NCBI GenBank assembly: GCA_022822445.1
Contig: JAJEBR010000013.1
Span: 1-39,025, forward strand
Length of the DNA: 39,025 nucleotides
Direction: 5' to 3'
Origin: Gemmatimonadota bacterium
Lineage (GTDB): Bacteria > Gemmatimonadota > Gemmatimonadetes > Longimicrobiales > Gaopeijiaceae
Shown here: positions 32,539-39,025 of the stretch, one piece after another
How the letters are laid out: every line of letters begins with the position of its first letter
Position numbering within the stretch: the first letter of the stretch is position 1
Notes under the pieces: model-generated
Told to the model about the DNA's origin: nothing
What the model saw: the letters and a program-made list of their open reading frames with translations, nothing else
Databases searched by the model: none
Translations under genes and position numbers: made by a program

Positions 32539-33597
32539 TCACCCCCGCCGGTACGCGAACGGCCACACGTGGAAGTAGTCCTTTACGTTGCCCCACAGTT
32601 TGGAGAGCCCCTTGGGTTCGAAGATCAGGAAGAGGATGATCACGAGGCCGAAGACCCCCTGCTGCGCGTACGGCAGGAGGGTGGCGACTGCGGGCGCGGT
32701 CTCCTGGAGCGCGCGGCCCGCGTTGGTGATGAGCGCCGGGAGGAGCGTGATGAGCGCCGCGCCGAAGAGCGACCCGCGGACCGTGCCCAGGCCGCCGACG
32801 ATGATCATCGCCAGGTAGACGATGCTGACCTCCAGCGTGAAGCGCTCCCAGGTGACGATGCTGCGGTAGAAGGCGATCAGCGCGCCGGCCAGCCCGGCGA
32901 AGAACGACGAGGTGGCGAACGCGAGCAGCTTGGTGCGGAAGACGTCCACGCCGATGACGCTGGCTGCGATGTCCTGGTCGCGCACGGCGACGAAGGCGCG
33001 GCCGGCGCGGGAGCGGAAGAGGTTCGCGGTGAAGAGGGCGGTGCCGGCGGCGGCGAGCACCGCGATCCAGTAGAAGCTGAAGGCGCTGTTGAGGCGGATG
33101 CCGAAGAGGCGCGGCGAGGGGAGGACGATCGCCTCGGTGCCCCCGGTGAGCGCCGTCCAGTGGACCATCAGCCACTGCACGATCTCCTGCGCGGCCAGGG
33201 TGGCGATCGCCAGGTAGAGGCCCTTGAGGCGCAGCGAGGGGAGCCCGAAGAAGGTGCCGACCGCCGCCGTGATGAAGCACGCCAGCACGATGCTCACGCC
33301 CCACGGGAGGCCCAGGTTGAGGGTGAGGAGCCCGGCCGCGTACGCCCCCACGGCCATGAACGCGCCCTGTCCCAGCGAGATCTGCCCCGTGTAGCCGACC
33401 AGGATGTTGAGCCCGATCGCGCCGACGGTGGCGATCGCGACCTGGTTGGCGAGGTCGAGCCAGTAGGGGCTGGCGAAGAAGGGGAAGACGAGCACGGCGG
33501 CCGCGAAGAGCGCGAGCCGGATCCGCTGGGCGGGCTTCGGCCGCAGCCCCATGTCGGACCGGTAGCGGGTGTGGAAGACGCCGCACTCGTAACTCAT
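32539..33597 (-). CDS. livM: LivM-type ABC transporter permease
   Basis: This 352-aa membrane protein has about nine hydrophobic segments. LivM hallmarks are GLNILVGYTGQISLGQGAFMAVGAYAAG near the second helix, the coupling segment AVRDQDIAASVIGVDVFRTKLLAF, and GGLGTVRGSLFGAALITLLP. It is the second membrane subunit of the HAAT importer. GGAGG eight bases upstream of 33597 decides the start over the longer frame. The gene follows LivH by 67 bp in the same direction. Confidence 0.9.
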   Translation of the reverse strand: MSYECGVFHTRYRSDMGLRPKPAQRIRLALFAAAVLVFPFFASPYWLDLANQVAIATVGAIGLNILVGYTGQISLGQGAFMAVGAYAAGLLTLNLGLPWGVSIVLACFITAAVGTFFGLPSLRLKGLYLAIATLAAQEIVQWLMVHWTALTGGTEAIVLPSPRLFGIRLNSAFSFYWIAVLAAAGTALFTANLFRSRAGRAFVAVRDQDIAASVIGVDVFRTKLLAFATSSFFAGLAGALIAFYRSIVTWERFTLEVSIVYLAMIIVGGLGTVRGSLFGAALITLLPALITNAGRALQETAPAVATLLPYAQQGVFGLVIILFLIFEPKGLSKLWGNVKDYFHVWPFAYRRG

Positions 33598-33664
33598 GCG
33601 CGCATCCTCCCGCCCGCCGGGCACCCGCCGACGATGGACCGCCCGCCGCTCCGCTCGGCCGTGC

Positions 33665-34537
33665 TCATACGCGCTCGATGATCTCCTTGCCGAAGAGCCC
33701 GTACGGCCGGACCATCAGCACCAGGATCAGCACCGCGTAGGGGACCACCAGGTTGAGCCCGTGGCCCACGTACCCTCCGGTGTACGCCTCCAGCAGCCCG
33801 ATGAGGGCGCCGCCGACCACCGCTCCACGGATCGAGTCGAGCCCGCCCAGGATCACCACCGGAAAGACGTGCAGCCCGATCGCCGCCACGTTGGGGGTCA
33901 CGCCCACGATGTTTCCGAGCATGATCCCCCCGATCGCGGCGGACGCGGCCGCCAGCCCCCATGCCACCCCGAAGACGCGCGGGATGCTGATCCCCATGCT
34001 GAGCGCGGCCTGCTGGTCGTCGGCGATCGCGCGCATGGCGATCCCGTCGCGGGTGTGGCGGAAGAAGAGCCAGAGCGCGGCCAGGACGACGAGCGCGATC
34101 GGGATCGAGAGCAGCCTCCCGGTCGACAGCACCGCCGGGCCGAGGACGACACTCCCCTCCGGCAGGAACGACTCGAAGGAGCGCGGCGCCGGCCCCCAGA
34201 TCGCGTTCACCAGGCCGCGCAGGATCGACGAGAGCCCGATCGTGACCATGATCATCGAGATGATGGGCTCGCCGATCAGGGGGCGCAGCACCAGACGCTC
34301 GATCGCCAGCGCCACCGCGACGGCCAGCAGGATGGTGACGAGGACGCCGAGGCTCCAGGGCAGCCCGATCTGCGCAACCGCGAAGAAGATGAGGTAGGTG
34401 CCGAGGAGGAGGAGGTCCCCCTGGGTGAAGTTGATCACGTCGCTGGCCTTGTAGATGACCACGAACCCGGCGGCGGCCAGGGCGTAGATCATCCCGGTGC
34501 TCAGCCCGGAGACGGTCAGCTGGAGGAAGTCGGCCAT
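33665..34537 (-). CDS. livH: LivH-type ABC transporter permease
   Basis: This 290-aa membrane protein has about eight hydrophobic segments. LivH hallmarks are GLSTGMIYALAAAGFVVIYKASDVINFTQGDLLLLGTYL at the start, MRAIADDQQAALSMGI as coupling segment, and GGLDSIRGAVVGGALIGLLEAYTGGYVG near the end. It forms the heterodimeric channel with LivM. It starts 10 bases after the acyl-CoA ligase stop, so the ligase and permease are co-transcribed. Confidence 0.9.
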   Translation of the reverse strand: MADFLQLTVSGLSTGMIYALAAAGFVVIYKASDVINFTQGDLLLLGTYLIFFAVAQIGLPWSLGVLVTILLAVAVALAIERLVLRPLIGEPIISMIMVTIGLSSILRGLVNAIWGPAPRSFESFLPEGSVVLGPAVLSTGRLLSIPIALVVLAALWLFFRHTRDGIAMRAIADDQQAALSMGISIPRVFGVAWGLAAASAAIGGIMLGNIVGVTPNVAAIGLHVFPVVILGGLDSIRGAVVGGALIGLLEAYTGGYVGHGLNLVVPYAVLILVLMVRPYGLFGKEIIERV

Positions 34538-34547
34538 GGGCGGGGGA

Positions 34548-36434
34548 TCACTCCATCGTCTCGATGCGGAGTGCGTGCGCGACCTCCGAGGTGCGCCCGT
34601 CCTGGTAGGTGATCTCGGTGCTGACCGTTACCGAATCGCCATCGCCGGCCAGCGCCGCGATGATCTCGCCGAAGCGCTCCGCGATGTGGCGGCGGCGCAC
34701 CTTCCGGGTGCGGGTGAGCTCGGCGTCGTCGGCGTGCAGCTCCTTGTGCAGCAGCAGGAAGCGGCGGATGCGGGCGGCGGGGGGGAGGTCGCGGTTGATG
34801 TCGGCCACGTGGTCGCAGACGAGGCCGTACACCTCCGGCCGCCGCGCCAGATCGGTGAAGGTCGTGTACGGAATCCGGTGCCGCTCGGCCCACTGCCCCG
34901 CGTTCTCCATGTCGATGGCGATCATCGAAGTGACAAAGGGCGCATCAGCGCCGCCAAAGACCACCGCCTCCCGGATGTAGGGGCTGAACTTCAGCTTGTT
35001 CTCGACGAACTGGGGCGAAAAGTTCGTCCCGTCTGGGAGCTTCATCACGTCGGCGAGCCGGTCGATGACGACCAGGTGGCCGTCGTCCTCGAAGTAGCCG
35101 GCGTCCCCGGAGTGCAGCCAGCCGTCGGCCAGCGCCTCGGCGGTGGCGTCCGGGTTGTGGAAGTACCCCTGGAAGACGGCCGGGCTGCGGCAGAGGATCT
35201 CACCATCGTCGGAGATGCGGATCTCGGTCTGCGGGAATGGCCGACCCACCGTGTGGAAACGGATGTCGCCGTCCCGGTGGACGACCGAGATGCCCGACAC
35301 CTCCGTCTGGCCGTAGAGCTGCTTCAGGTTGACGCCGATCGCGTGGAAGAAGCGGAAGACGTCCGGCCCCAGCGCCGCGCCGCCGGTGTAGGCGCGGCGG
35401 ACGCGGCTGAGTCCGAGCTGGTCCCGGATCGGGTGGAGGACCGTCCAGTCGGCCAGGCGGTGACGCACGCGGGCCGGCAGGCTGGCGCGCCGCTTCCCCT
35501 TCATCCCCTCCTTCATCCCTTCCTTCATGGCCCAGCGGTACATCCAGCGCTTCAGCGGACTCGTGTCCTCCGCCATGACCTGTACGTCCGACACCATGTT
35601 CTCCCAGATGCGGGGCGGCGACATCATGAACGCCGGGCCGATCTCGCGGATGTCGTTCCGCACCGTCGCCGTCTCCTCGGGAAAGTTCACCGTGAAGCCC
35701 CCCTGCAGCGCGCTCGCCACCCCGACCATCTGCTCGCCGATCCACGCCAGGGGGAGGAAGGAGACGAACTCGTCGCCCGGCTCCACCGGGTCCACCCCGC
35801 AGAGCTGGCTGGCCATGGCGAGGAGGTTGGCGTGCGACAGCATCGCCAGCTTGGGAACGCTCGTCGTGCCCGAGGTCGTGCAGAGCAGCGCGGTGTCCTC
35901 CGGGCGGACTTCAGTGAGTCTCTTGACAAATTCCATGGGGAATCTGTCAAAGAATCGGTCGCCGAGGGCTTCGACTTCCTCAAAGGCCATCAAACCGGGC
36001 GCTTCGTACCCGTACATCCCCCGCGAATCGTAGTAGATGATGTGCTCCAGCCCCGGCACCCGGTCGCGCACCTCGAGCACCTTGTCCACCTGCTCCTGGT
36101 CCTCGGCGACGATGATCCGCGCCTCGGCGGCCTCGAGCATGCGGGCCAGCTCCGCCGGGATCGAGTCCTGGTAGAGGCCCAGCGGCAGCGCCCCGATCGC
36201 CTGCGCACCCAGCTCCGCAATCACCCATTCGGGCCGGTTGTCGCCGATGATCGCGATACGGTCCCCCTTCTCCATTCCCAGCTCGACGAGGCCCAGCGAG
36301 AAGGAGCGGACCCGGGCGAGGAAACCCGCCCACGTGATCTCCTGCCAGATCCCGAACTCCTTTTCGCGCAGCGCGATCTCGTCGGGGTGTTCCTCGGCGC
36401 GGTGGGCGAGCAGACCGGGGAGGGTGTCAGTCAT
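34548..36434 (-). CDS. AMP-forming long-chain-type acyl-CoA ligase
   Basis: This 628-aa ANL-superfamily ligase resembles long-chain fatty acyl-CoA synthetases. The P-loop is TTSGTTSVPK at 186-195. Other motifs are LPLAWIGEQMVGVASALQGG, the adenine-site LYGQTEVSGISVVH, HSGDAGYFEDDGHLVVIDRLADVMKL with the GD and linker motifs, and a C-terminal domain with NKLKFSPYIREAVVFGG. It overlaps the LivG gene by eight bases at its start. A ligase between LivG and LivH is a known layout for importers of carboxylic acids. The ligand may be a fatty, aromatic or terpenoid acid. A 28-base inverted repeat lies inside the gene at 35923-35950. Confidence 0.88.
   Translation of the reverse strand: MTDTLPGLLAHRAEEHPDEIALREKEFGIWQEITWAGFLARVRSFSLGLVELGMEKGDRIAIIGDNRPEWVIAELGAQAIGALPLGLYQDSIPAELARMLEAAEARIIVAEDQEQVDKVLEVRDRVPGLEHIIYYDSRGMYGYEAPGLMAFEEVEALGDRFFDRFPMEFVKRLTEVRPEDTALLCTTSGTTSVPKLAMLSHANLLAMASQLCGVDPVEPGDEFVSFLPLAWIGEQMVGVASALQGGFTVNFPEETATVRNDIREIGPAFMMSPPRIWENMVSDVQVMAEDTSPLKRWMYRWAMKEGMKEGMKGKRRASLPARVRHRLADWTVLHPIRDQLGLSRVRRAYTGGAALGPDVFRFFHAIGVNLKQLYGQTEVSGISVVHRDGDIRFHTVGRPFPQTEIRISDDGEILCRSPAVFQGYFHNPDATAEALADGWLHSGDAGYFEDDGHLVVIDRLADVMKLPDGTNFSPQFVENKLKFSPYIREAVVFGGADAPFVTSMIAIDMENAGQWAERHRIPYTTFTDLARRPEVYGLVCDHVADINRDLPPAARIRRFLLLHKELHADDAELTRTRKVRRRHIAERFGEIIAALAGDGDSVTVSTEITYQDGRTSEVAHALRIETME
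35923..35950. repeat. 12-bp-arm inverted repeat within the acyl-CoA ligase gene
   Basis: TTGACAAATTCC pairs with GGAATCTGTCAA across a four-base ATGG centre with one mismatch. It is AT-rich against its surroundings and falls in the coding region at DRFFDRFPMEFVKRL. No T-run follows, so an internal operator or an incidental palindrome is likelier than a terminator. Confidence 0.6.
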
Positions 36435-37233
36435 GCGGTTTCCCCCGCGCGTGCCCCAGGTACGCGTCGATCACCGCCGGGTCGCGCCGCACCTCGTCCG
36501 GCGTTCCCTGCGCGATGCGCCGCCCGAAGTCCAGCACCACCACCCGGTCCGAGATGTCCATGATCACGTCGATGTCGTGGTCGACCACCACCACCGTGAC
36601 GCCCCGCTCCTCGTGCACGTCGAGGATGAAGCGCGCCATCGACTCCTTCTCCTCCGCGTTCATCCCGGCGGTCGGCTCGTCGAGCAGCAGGATGGACGGC
36701 TCGAGCGCCAGGGCCCGCGCCATCTCCACCAGCCGCTGGTTCCCGTAGGCCAGGTTCCCGACCTCCCGGCTCCGCAGCGGCTCCAGGTTCATGAAGTCGA
36801 TGATCTCCTCCACCCGGCGGCGGTGCTCGATCTCGACCCGGCGCTGCCGGCCCAGGTAGAGCCCACCGCTCAGCACGCCGCCCGTCATGTGCACGTGGCG
36901 GCCCAGCATGAGGTTCTCCAGCACCGTCATGTGCTTGAAGAGCTCGATGTTCTGGAAGGTGCGGGCCACGCCCAGCGCCGCGATCCGGTGCGGAGGCAGG
37001 CGCGTGAGCGGGTGGCGCTCCCCATCCCCCCCCACCAGCGCGATCGTCCCCTCCTGCGGCCGGTACAGCCCCGACACGCAGTTGATCACGCTGGTCTTCC
37101 CCGCCCCGTTCGGGCCGATCAGCGCGAGGAGTTCGCCGCGGCGCACCTCCATGCCGAGCCGCGAGAGCGCGGTGACGCCTCCGAAGCGGAGCGAGATGTC
37201 CGTGATTTCGAGTATGGGCCGTGATTGTTGCAC
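36427..37233 (-). CDS. livG: LivG-type ABC transporter ATPase
   Basis: This 268-aa ATPase has Walker A GPNGAGKTS at 40-48, VARTFQNIELFKHMTVLENLMLGRH (typical LivG), the signature LAYGNQRLVEMARAL in place of LSGGQ as usual in LivG, Walker B ILLLDEPTAGM, and VDHD. It is the first gene of the minus-strand importer run and has a GTG start. The 98-bp gap to the divergent GcvT-like gene must hold its promoter, though no clear boxes are visible. Confidence 0.9.
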   Translation of the reverse strand: MQQSRPILEITDISLRFGGVTALSRLGMEVRRGELLALIGPNGAGKTSVINCVSGLYRPQEGTIALVGGDGERHPLTRLPPHRIAALGVARTFQNIELFKHMTVLENLMLGRHVHMTGGVLSGGLYLGRQRRVEIEHRRRVEEIIDFMNLEPLRSREVGNLAYGNQRLVEMARALALEPSILLLDEPTAGMNAEEKESMARFILDVHEERGVTVVVVDHDIDVIMDISDRVVVLDFGRRIAQGTPDEVRRDPAVIDAYLGHARGKPHD

Positions 37234-37331
37234 TGTGCGCCGCTATTCTCCCTCGTCACGCCTTGTCGGCCCGGCGTTCACCGTCTTCGGATCGACTCAA
37301 CTTATCTTCCGCCTCTGCAAGCGCACAGACC

Positions 37332-38636
37332 ATGTCCCAACAACCCCGGACCATCGACCAGTCGGACCGCGTCGTCCCCATCAACCTCCGCCAGAGCGGC
37401 CGCACGCCGGTCGAGCTGCTCATCTCCACGCGCGTGCGGAAGTCGCCGTACTGGCACCTTTCCCATGCGGCGGGATGCTGGCGCGCCACCGTCTACAACC
37501 GCATCTACCATCCGCGCGGCTACGTGCGGCCCGAAGACGGCGGCGCGGCGGCGGAGCACGAGGCGCTGACCCGGCACGTCACCCTCTGGAACGTCGCCGT
37601 GGAGCGCCAGATCCGCGTGAAGGGGCCGGACGCCGAGCGGTTCACCGACTACGTCATCACGCGCGACGCCACCCTCATCGAGCCGATGCGCGGGAAATAC
37701 GTCATCCTCTGCAACGAGCGCGGCGGCATCCTCAACGACCCGGTGCTGCTGCGCCTGTCGGCGGACGAATTCTGGTTCTCCCTGGCGGATTCCGACCTGC
37801 TGTTCTGGCTCCAGGGGGTGAACGTCGGGATGGGGATGGATGTCGAGATCGACGAGATCGACGTCTGTCCGCTCCAGATCCAGGGGCCGAAGTCGCTGGC
37901 GCTGATGGCGGATCTGGTGGGTAATACGATTAGCGACATTCCGTATTACGGTCTCATGGAGGCCGAGATCGCGGGGTGTCCGGTAGTCATCTCGCAGTCG
38001 GGCTTTTCGGGCGAAAAGGGCTACGAGATCTATCTGCGCGACGCCACCCTGCACGCCGAGAGGCTGTGGGCCGCGATCCTCGAGGCCGGCAAGGCGCACC
38101 GGCTCATGGTGATCGCGCCGGGGCATCAGCGCCGAATCCAGGCGGGCATTCTTTCGTGGGGACAGGACATGGACCACGAGACCGTGCCCTTCCAGTGCAA
38201 CCTCGGGTACCAGGTGCCCCGGAAGAAGAAGGGGAACTACATCGGCCGGGCCGCGCTCGAGGGGATGCGAGCGGAGATCGAGGCCGGGCGGCCGCCCTTC
38301 GCCATGGTCATGGTGGGGATGAAGATGGGCGGCAGGCCGATCGACGACTACGCGCCCGACTTCTGGCTGGTGTCCGGAGCGGATGGCGGCGAGCCGATCG
38401 GGTATCTGACCTCGCCCTGGCACGCCCCCGAACTGGGGTGCAACATCTCGCTGGGCTACGTGCCGGTGGCGATGTCGGCGGTGGGGACCGAGCTGACGGT
38501 CCAGCTGCCTGACGAATACGCGAGCGAGCCGGGCCGGCCCGACCGGGCGAGGGTGTGCGAAGTCCCATTCCGGCCGTCGGTGAATCCGAGCGCGCGTGAG
38601 GTCGCGCGGGAGCGGGGCCAAGACGCGGTGGAGTAG
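37332..38636 (+). CDS. GcvT-superfamily protein, DmdA-like (putative tetrahydrofolate-dependent demethylase)
   Basis: This 434-aa protein is of the glycine-cleavage T/DmdA superfamily. The N-terminal RVRKSPYWHLSHAAGCWRATVYNRIYHPRGY and the WNVAVERQIRVKGPDAERFTDYV segment resemble dimethylsulfoniopropionate demethylase more than GcvT. Next come LCNERGGILNDPVLLRLSADEFWFSLADSDLLFW and SQSGFSGEKGYEIYL, then a C-terminal beta domain with GYLTSPWHAPELGCNISLGYVPV. Such enzymes transfer a methyl or methylene group from a small substrate to tetrahydrofolate. The true substrate (DMSP, a betaine, an N-methyl compound) cannot be told from sequence. The start at 37332 lacks a strong ribosome site. It is divergent from the importer operon. 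Confidence 0.8.
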   Translation: MSQQPRTIDQSDRVVPINLRQSGRTPVELLISTRVRKSPYWHLSHAAGCWRATVYNRIYHPRGYVRPEDGGAAAEHEALTRHVTLWNVAVERQIRVKGPDAERFTDYVITRDATLIEPMRGKYVILCNERGGILNDPVLLRLSADEFWFSLADSDLLFWLQGVNVGMGMDVEIDEIDVCPLQIQGPKSLALMADLVGNTISDIPYYGLMEAEIAGCPVVISQSGFSGEKGYEIYLRDATLHAERLWAAILEAGKAHRLMVIAPGHQRRIQAGILSWGQDMDHETVPFQCNLGYQVPRKKKGNYIGRAALEGMRAEIEAGRPPFAMVMVGMKMGGRPIDDYAPDFWLVSGADGGEPIGYLTSPWHAPELGCNISLGYVPVAMSAVGTELTVQLPDEYASEPGRPDRARVCEVPFRPSVNPSAREVARERGQDAVE

Positions 38637-38784
38637 CGGCCCACCTGGAGTCCCCGCTGCATTCGGGCGGCCCCTGCGACCGGCGGCCCCTTCCTTCTGC
38701 CGATTGCACTCTGTCTGCGGAAACGTCTGCTGACCGATTCGTCGCCGGAGGACCCCTATGCCGGTAACGCGAATTGTTCCGTCA

Positions 38785-38815
38785 CCCGAACTTTTCCCGA
38801 ACTGTGGGGTATAAA
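38785..38815 (+). promoter_or_regulatory. promoter-like TATAAA with a direct repeat CCCGAACT, before the last gene
   Basis: TATAAA at 38810-38815 is an excellent -10 match. GAACTT at 38788-38793 is a weak -35 with a 16-bp spacer. CCCGAACT occurs at 38785-38792 and 38796-38803, an 11-bp period (one helical turn) overlapping the -35 region, so a regulator site is possible. The leader to the ATG at 38877 is about 55 bases. The remaining part of 38637-38876 shows nothing recognisable. Confidence 0.5.
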
Positions 38816-38876
38816 GAGGTAGGGCAGCGAACCGCTCGCCCTCGACCGACCGCCCTCCAGACCCCGGGATCAGACC

Positions 38877-39025
38877 ATGATATCCACCCACTCCCCCACC
38901 CCGACCTGCCCCGACGACCCCCTCGGCGACGAGATCGCCGCGCTCTGCGCCCACATCAGCGCCGCCACCTTCCGGCTCCTCACCCTGCTCCACGTTTTCG
39001 ACGAAGAGGAGCGCTGGCACGGGCA
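38877..39025 (+). CDS. 5' part of a probable DUF222/HNH endonuclease gene (truncated by the window)
   Basis: The window ends 49 codons into an open frame: after a Pro/Thr-rich start, LGDEIAALCAHISAATFRLL is followed by LLHVFDEEERWHG. This matches the N-terminus of DUF222 (13E12-type) proteins that end in an HNH nuclease domain (pattern: alternating A/L helix, HIxAATxRLL, FDxxxxW). The nuclease part lies outside, so assignment rests on the first 49 residues alone. The upstream TATAAA and repeats are consistent with a separately transcribed gene. Confidence 0.55.
   Translation, partial: MISTHSPTPTCPDDPLGDEIAALCAHISAATFRLLTLLHVFDEEERWHG

Noticed and set aside
34497..36563. A 688-codon plus-strand frame opposite the acyl-CoA ligase
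   Set aside because: It is antisense to a clear ligase with all motifs in order and has no features of its own.

Overview
The window is a high-GC (roughly two-thirds G+C by eye), densely coding bacterial chromosome segment. Several features together suggest Gemmatimonadota or a close relative, such as an environmental or symbiont lineage: a very large Asp-box (BNR/VPS10-like) exported protein, a DUF5117-type zinc metalloprotease, a six-bladed propeller lipoprotein, a leishmanolysin-like lipoprotein with Ig-like repeats, and a DUF222/HNH-type gene start. This is inferred from protein style only, because no rRNA or marker gene is present.

Left part (1-7.8 kb): a fold-back palindrome array lies upstream of a Phd/VapB-like antitoxin and PIN-domain toxin. 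A lipoprotein alpha/beta hydrolase is convergent with a six-bladed propeller lipoprotein. A decayed 3' end of a second propeller gene follows, then a Tat-exported NAD-binding epimerase-like protein, and divergent from it the 1051-aa Asp-box protein.

Middle (7.8-15 kb, mostly minus strand): a TM2-domain protein, a P1-family (DmpA/BapA-like) self-cleaving peptidase, and a tight set consisting of amidohydrolase, acyl-CoA dehydrogenase, CitE-type CoA lyase and MaoC/Meh-type hydratase. The last two fit hydration of a C5 unsaturated dicarboxyl-CoA followed by cleavage of citramalyl-CoA to acetyl-CoA and pyruvate. From 15.0 to 16.6 kb there is a two-gene ABC exporter on the plus strand.

Protein-degradation block (16.6-24.7 kb): two paralogous small lipoproteins bracket a DUF5117-type metalloprotease and an M1 aminopeptidase. 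A divergent leishmanolysin-like lipoprotein follows.

Right part (24.7-37.2 kb, all minus strand): a complete branched-chain-amino-acid-type (Liv) ABC importer with two acyl-activating enzymes. The transcription order is LivG, long-chain-type acyl-CoA ligase, LivH, LivM, M20 amidohydrolase, DUF3299 protein, MacB/LolD-type ATPase, FtsX-type permease, LivK, LivF, PaaK-like ligase. The layout suggests uptake of a carboxylic acid or conjugate, amide hydrolysis and CoA activation. A GcvT-superfamily protein of the DmdA-like type is divergent from it. The window ends inside a probable DUF222/HNH endonuclease gene preceded by a promoter-like TATAAA box.

A theme across the window is short tandem repeats (units of 9, 17, 18 and 22 bp) in signal-peptide regions, linkers and gene ends. 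I saw no tRNA, rRNA, CRISPR array, insertion sequence or convincing rho-independent terminator.
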